From positions 1-64,000 of the forward strand of contig JALOAT010000006.1 in NCBI GenBank assembly GCA_023228645.1: a stretch of 64,000 nt of DNA, read 5' to 3'. The notes below the pieces were generated by a model, which worked only from the letters and a program-made list of their open reading frames with translations, ran no database searches and was not told the origin of the DNA. Shown one piece after another: positions 60,560-64,000 of the stretch. The first letter of the stretch is position 1. Each line of letters starts with the position of its first letter. Made by a program: the position numbers and the translations under genes. Origin of the DNA: Gammaproteobacteria bacterium (GTDB lineage Bacteria; Pseudomonadota; Gammaproteobacteria; Thiohalomonadales; Thiohalomonadaceae).

Positions 60560-61386
60560 TGAATCAACTCTGGCTGACTGCAAAACTCGACATCGTCGAA
60601 TCCCTGCGTGCGCGCTGGTTTCAGATTTACACGCTGGTCTTCGGCGGCATCGTGGCGCTGCTCTTCGCCTTCGGACTGACGGAGTCGCGAATACTCGGCT
60701 TCATAGGCTTGTCGCGCCTGCTCGTAACATATATCCAGCTGACCATGGCCATCCTGCCCATTTTCGTGCTGGTCACCACCGTCCGCTCGGTGGCAGGCGA
60801 TCGCGAGGCCGGGGTGTTCGAATATCTGCTCTCATTGCCCGTATCCCTGGGTGCTTGGTTTTGGGGAAAGATTCTCGGCCGCTACGTGGTGATCTTCGCC
60901 CCGGTGTTTCTGGCCATGCTCGGCGCCGTGATCTGGGGCTATGTGAGCAACATCGATATCCCGTGGGGAATATTCGGCTATTACACCGCGCTCCTTGCAG
61001 TCATGGCGTGGTGCTTCCTTGGCATCGGCATGCTGCTGTCGGCAATTGCCCGCACCACGGACATGGCCCAGGGCGCCGCCTTCATGGTCTGGCTGGTGCT
61101 GGTGCTGTTCCTCGACCTCATCCTGCTGGGCGTGATGATCCAGGGGCGGATCGATCCGGAGATCGCCGTCTCGTTGGCGCTGCTGAATCCGTTGCAGGTG
61201 TTCCGAACCGCGGCTTTGGCCATGTTCGACCCGCAGCTGGTCGTGCTCGGTCCCGCTGCCTACGTCATCCTCGATCTGTTCGGCACCGCCGGCTTCCGCT
61301 TCTTCGCGTTGGTATATCCGGCAGTCCTTGGCCTCGGCTCCGCTCTGCTCGGTTATCACATGTTCCGCCGAGGTGATTTGCTGTGA
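60559..61386 (+). CDS. nosY: ABC transporter permease NosY
   Basis: The 275-residue permease has six helices and the NosY pattern LRARWFQIYTLVFGGIVALLF, RSVAGDREAGVFEYLLSLPVS and FRTAALAMFDPQLVVLGPAA. It pairs with NosF. It overlaps the next gene by 4 nt. Confidence 0.94.
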   Translation: MNQLWLTAKLDIVESLRARWFQIYTLVFGGIVALLFAFGLTESRILGFIGLSRLLVTYIQLTMAILPIFVLVTTVRSVAGDREAGVFEYLLSLPVSLGAWFWGKILGRYVVIFAPVFLAMLGAVIWGYVSNIDIPWGIFGYYTALLAVMAWCFLGIGMLLSAIARTTDMAQGAAFMVWLVLVLFLDLILLGVMIQGRIDPEIAVSLALLNPLQVFRTAALAMFDPQLVVLGPAAYVILDLFGTAGFRFFALVYPAVLGLGSALLGYHMFRRGDLL

Positions 61387-61877
61387 GACATCTCATACGA
61401 ATGCTGGTTCTCGTCGCGCTCGCGGTGGGCAGCGGCGGCGCATGGGCGGCAGACGCCAATGCCCTGTTTGCAACCAAGCTGACGGCAACCGACGACGGCG
61501 AGCTCAGCCTGGCGGACTACCAGGGCAAGCCGCTCATCGTAAATTTCTGGGCGCGTTGGTGCGCACCTTGTCGCACGGAACTTCCTGAACTCGCTAAGCT
61601 GCATGACGAGTATGGCGCGCAGGGATTGCAGGTGGTGGGCATTGCGGTCGAGGACAACACCCCGGCTGTCAGGGAGTTCCTTGCGGCCTATGGCGTCCAC
61701 TATCCGGTCGGCTTGGGACAGAAAAAAGGCATCTGGTTGATGCAGGGATTGGGCAATACCAGCGCACTCCTGCCCTTCACCCTGGCCATCGACCGCAAGG
61801 GCGAGATCGTGATGCAAAAATTGGGCGCCTTCAAGCAAGCGGATTTCGACCAAATCGCCGACAGGCTGCTCAACTGA
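61383..61877 (+). CDS. TlpA-like periplasmic thioredoxin of the nos operon
   Basis: The GTG at 61383 overlaps the nosY stop. The 164-residue protein has a signal peptide and active site FWARWCAPCRTELPEL, with the long TSALLPFTLAIDRKG strand carrying the cis-Pro. A thioredoxin at the end of nos operons is known in betaproteobacteria and probably keeps the copper-ligand cysteines of NosZ, SCO or NosL reduced. Confidence 0.9.
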   Translation: MRHLIRMLVLVALAVGSGGAWAADANALFATKLTATDDGELSLADYQGKPLIVNFWARWCAPCRTELPELAKLHDEYGAQGLQVVGIAVEDNTPAVREFLAAYGVHYPVGLGQKKGIWLMQGLGNTSALLPFTLAIDRKGEIVMQKLGAFKQADFDQIADRLLN

Positions 61878-62019
61878 GTTGTGGAAGGGATGCCAGCGCG
61901 GAGGATGTTGAACGCGCAGAGCGGCAGGGTTCAAGGACTGAATAGCTGTTCCGCTCTTTGCAATGCATGACCGCTGTGTTCGGTGTTGATCCTTTCAGCT
62001 TTGGGAAGGGATGGTGGGT

Positions 62020-62643
62020 ATGTATAAAAGGCTGTTCTTCATCACTCTCTCGGTCGCGGGTATGCTCGGCCCTGCCGGTTTTGCCGGGGCGGAAGAGGCG
62101 GACGAACCCGAGCGTGTCGCCAAGGGATTGATGTTGTTTCACGAGGGCAGGATGATCTTTTCGCCCTGCCGTGAGCGCAGCTATGTAGAGGTGCAGGACG
62201 CCTCGCCGGACGGCGTGGTGACCACCGCATTGCGCGGCCTCGGTCTGGCACAGGACAGGCCGCTGTACACCGAAGTCTACGGAGAGGCCGTCGGCGGTTC
62301 CCTGCGCATGACCGGACTCAATTTCGCGCACGTGCAGGCGCGGTGTGGCGGGGCACGCGAGGGCACGGGCCCGTGGCTGGCGGTCGGCCGCGATCCGGCC
62401 TGGAGCATCGTAACCACATCCGATGTGCTGCGCCTGCATGTGGCCGGACAAGCGGCCACGGAGAGCGCCTTTTCGGAAAAGCGTGCCCCCACAGTCACCA
62501 CGCTGTCGACAGACGCGGGATCTGTCCAATGGGAACTGCGCCGCGAGCCCTGCTATCAGCTCGAGGACGGATTCGCCTCCGGCTGGTCTGCGAAAGGCCG
62601 CGTGGGAGGGAAAGCGCTGTCCGGCTGTGCGTGGAAGCCGTGA
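62020..62643 (+). CDS. secreted hypothetical protein (COG3650-like)
   Basis: I favour the ATG at 62020 because GGGAAGGG is then 9 nt away; an ATG at 62011 is in frame but touches that site. The ~207-residue protein has a signal peptide (FFITLSVAGMLGPAGFAGA) and a repeated LHGRMIFSPCRERSYVE-like start, with a central GRDPAWSIVTTSD that recalls the GNEPFWSL motif of COG3650 proteins. Four mature Cys are present. Function unknown; it may be NlpE/META-like. Confidence 0.6.
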   Translation: MYKRLFFITLSVAGMLGPAGFAGAEEADEPERVAKGLMLFHEGRMIFSPCRERSYVEVQDASPDGVVTTALRGLGLAQDRPLYTEVYGEAVGGSLRMTGLNFAHVQARCGGAREGTGPWLAVGRDPAWSIVTTSDVLRLHVAGQAATESAFSEKRAPTVTTLSTDAGSVQWELRREPCYQLEDGFASGWSAKGRVGGKALSGCAWKP

Positions 62644-62685
62644 GCTGGCCGCGCAGGTGCGTGGCGGCGCAGCGCCGTTTCTGAA

Positions 62686-63633
62686 CTACGGCGTACTCGC
62701 GCCGATATCCGGGGCACGCTGGCCAAGCGCACTGCCCTGCGCGCCATGGGCAGCGAGATGATTGGTCAGACCGTTGAGCACGCGCCATTTCCTGCCGCAC
62801 CAGCCCGGTGCCAAAAGCAGATTCGCGGAAGCGGTGCCGGTGAGGCGGTGAAATATCACCTCATGCGGCGTGCGTCGGACCAGGTCGGCGGCCACCTGCA
62901 CATAGTGCTCTTCGCTCCAGGGCGAATATTCACCTCGGCGCCAGCCGAGGGCGAGGCGGGTGCCCTTCACCACATGCAGCGGGTGAAGTTTCAATCCCTC
63001 GACGCCTTCGTCGAGGACCCGATCGAGCGTGATGTGGGCGTGGGCCGTGGTCTCGCCCGGCAGGCCGAGGATCAGATGCGTACACACCTGCAACTGACGG
63101 CTGTGAGCGGCACGCAAGGCGCTGCGGTATTCCGCGAATCCGTGCCCGCGGTTGACCCGTTCGAGGGTGGCGTCAAAGGCGGATTGGAGGCCGAGCTCCA
63201 ACCATACCTCGAAGCCTCGATCACGGTAGCACGCCAGCATGTCGAGCACCTTGGGCGGTACGCAATCGGGCCGTGTGCCCACGGCGAGTCCAATAACGCC
63301 GGGCTGGCTGAGGGCCAGGTCGTAGCGCTGCTGCAGCACGGCGGGATCGTCGTAGGTGTTGGTGTAGGCCTGGAAATAGGCGATAAAGCGCTGCGCGCGG
63401 GTGCGACGTGCGATGACGTCGCGACCGTTCGCGATCTGCGTTGCGATGGGCGCGGGTTCGCGGCCGTTGGGACTGAACGAGGTGTTATTGCAGAACGTGC
63501 AACCTCCGCGCCCCTTGGTGCCGTCGCGATTCGGGCAGGTGAAGCCTGCATCCACCGTGACCTTGTGTACGCGCGCGCCGTAGCGCTCCGTCATGGCACG
63601 GCCGAAGGTGTTCACGTATCTGGACAGAATCAT
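62686..63633 (-). CDS. YhcC-like radical SAM protein (TIGR01212 family)
   Basis: The 315-residue protein, started at 63633, has the cluster motif CPNRDGTKGRGGCTFC (~residues 32-48), ELGLQSAFD, THLILGLPGET and LKLHPLHVVKGT, all typical of the family. It is a radical SAM enzyme of unsettled role. It starts MILSRYVNTFG; a longer frame to 63678 lacks similarity. Confidence 0.9.
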   Translation of the reverse strand: MILSRYVNTFGRAMTERYGARVHKVTVDAGFTCPNRDGTKGRGGCTFCNNTSFSPNGREPAPIATQIANGRDVIARRTRAQRFIAYFQAYTNTYDDPAVLQQRYDLALSQPGVIGLAVGTRPDCVPPKVLDMLACYRDRGFEVWLELGLQSAFDATLERVNRGHGFAEYRSALRAAHSRQLQVCTHLILGLPGETTAHAHITLDRVLDEGVEGLKLHPLHVVKGTRLALGWRRGEYSPWSEEHYVQVAADLVRRTPHEVIFHRLTGTASANLLLAPGWCGRKWRVLNGLTNHLAAHGAQGSALGQRAPDIGASTP

Positions 63634-63893
63634 GCAGCGCGTCCGTGGGGCGGGTGGAACAGGGCGTACAGTGTTCACAAATGCCGATGCCAGGTCCAGT
63701 GTTCAAATGGGGTGGAAGCGCCCCGCGATTCATCATGGACAGAGTCAAACACATTTGGCACGGCGTGTTTAGTTGAACGTTCCGGTGAACCGACCCCGGA
63801 CATGGTGTTGCGCGCAAACCGGTAAACCATGGGCGCATCGCCCCACGGCTTCGTGGTAATTTGTAGATGGTTTCAGACGGTGGCCTTCCAGTC

Positions 63894-64000
63894 ATGCGTG
63901 TCCGGCAATTCCGCTTCAGCGACATGGCGCTGGGATTGATATCCCTCGCACTCGTGGCGTTCATCCTGGCGCTGCTGTCCGCCGCAGGTGCCTCCGCCGA
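63894..64000 (+). CDS. start of a membrane protein (partial)
   Basis: The frame opens at the ATG at 63894 and is cut by the window end after ~35 residues. It has a basic start (RVRQFRFSD) and one membrane helix (ALGLISLALVAFILALLSAA), like the N-terminus of a membrane sensor or efflux protein. Nothing more can be said. Confidence 0.45.
   Translation, partial: MRVRQFRFSDMALGLISLALVAFILALLSAAGASA

Overview
The window looks like a high-GC, respiratory gammaproteobacterial chromosome. It has the gammaproteobacterial gene orders dcd / mrp / metG / rnfABCDGE / nth and purN-purM / DUF2066 / CDP-alcohol phosphotransferase / PerM / hda, together with DUF1841, DUF2066, DUF2069 and DUF3108 family genes. 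Anaerobic or microaerobic nitrogen and sulfur oxyanion respiration is suggested by an octaheme cytochrome of the tetrathionate reductase (OTR) family and a complete Sec-type (clade II) nitrous oxide reductase cluster. I cannot name the genus.

Layout. 1-5.0 kb: tail of a methyltransferase, a TlpA-like thioredoxin, and a minus-strand group DUF302 protein / octaheme cytochrome c / membrane cytochrome b. 5.0-13.1 kb: DUF1841 and a type I restriction-modification operon hsdM-hsdS-(FRG-domain gene)-hsdR, plus a short Mrr-N-like gene. 13.2-20.2 kb: nth, a MntA/HepT toxin-antitoxin pair, and rnfE-G-D-C-B-A read from the minus strand. 20.5-25.8 kb: metG, mrp, dcd and a DUF3108 gene. 26-35.6 kb: a hybrid histidine kinase, a YfiR-like protein and a TonB-dependent receptor that are translationally coupled to purN and purM, then the divergent DUF2066 / phosphotransferase / PerM / hda operon. 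35.7-43.3 kb: DUF2069-wrbA-arsC, two lipoproteins, two thioredoxin-fold proteins, a TolC/HlyD pair with acylphosphatase, a lytic transglycosylase and a rhombosortase. 43.6-46.2 kb: copper-delivery genes (two SCO1, one PCu(A)C, one Met-rich membrane protein). 46.5-50.9 kb: a three-gene phosphorelay whose first kinase carries a heme c motif. 51.4-61.9 kb: nosZ, two cytochromes c, a membrane protein, nosD-G-H-F-L-Y and a thioredoxin. 62-64 kb: a secreted protein, a YhcC-like radical SAM protein and the start of a membrane protein.

How the parts fit. The copper genes, the phosphorelay and the nos cluster read as one respiratory island: copper for CuA/CuZ, redox or heme-based sensing, and quinol-to-N2O electron transfer through NosG/NosH and the cytochromes c. 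The most unusual object is the FRG-domain gene inside the hsd operon. Its C-terminal 67 residues are clearly homologous to the C-terminal 68 residues of the neighbouring HsdR, which suggests an alternative effector that docks on the same methyltransferase core. Many gaps between genes hold paired, inverted, GC-rich repeats whose arms are built from 8-9 nt words; two such pairs interrupt the rnf operon.
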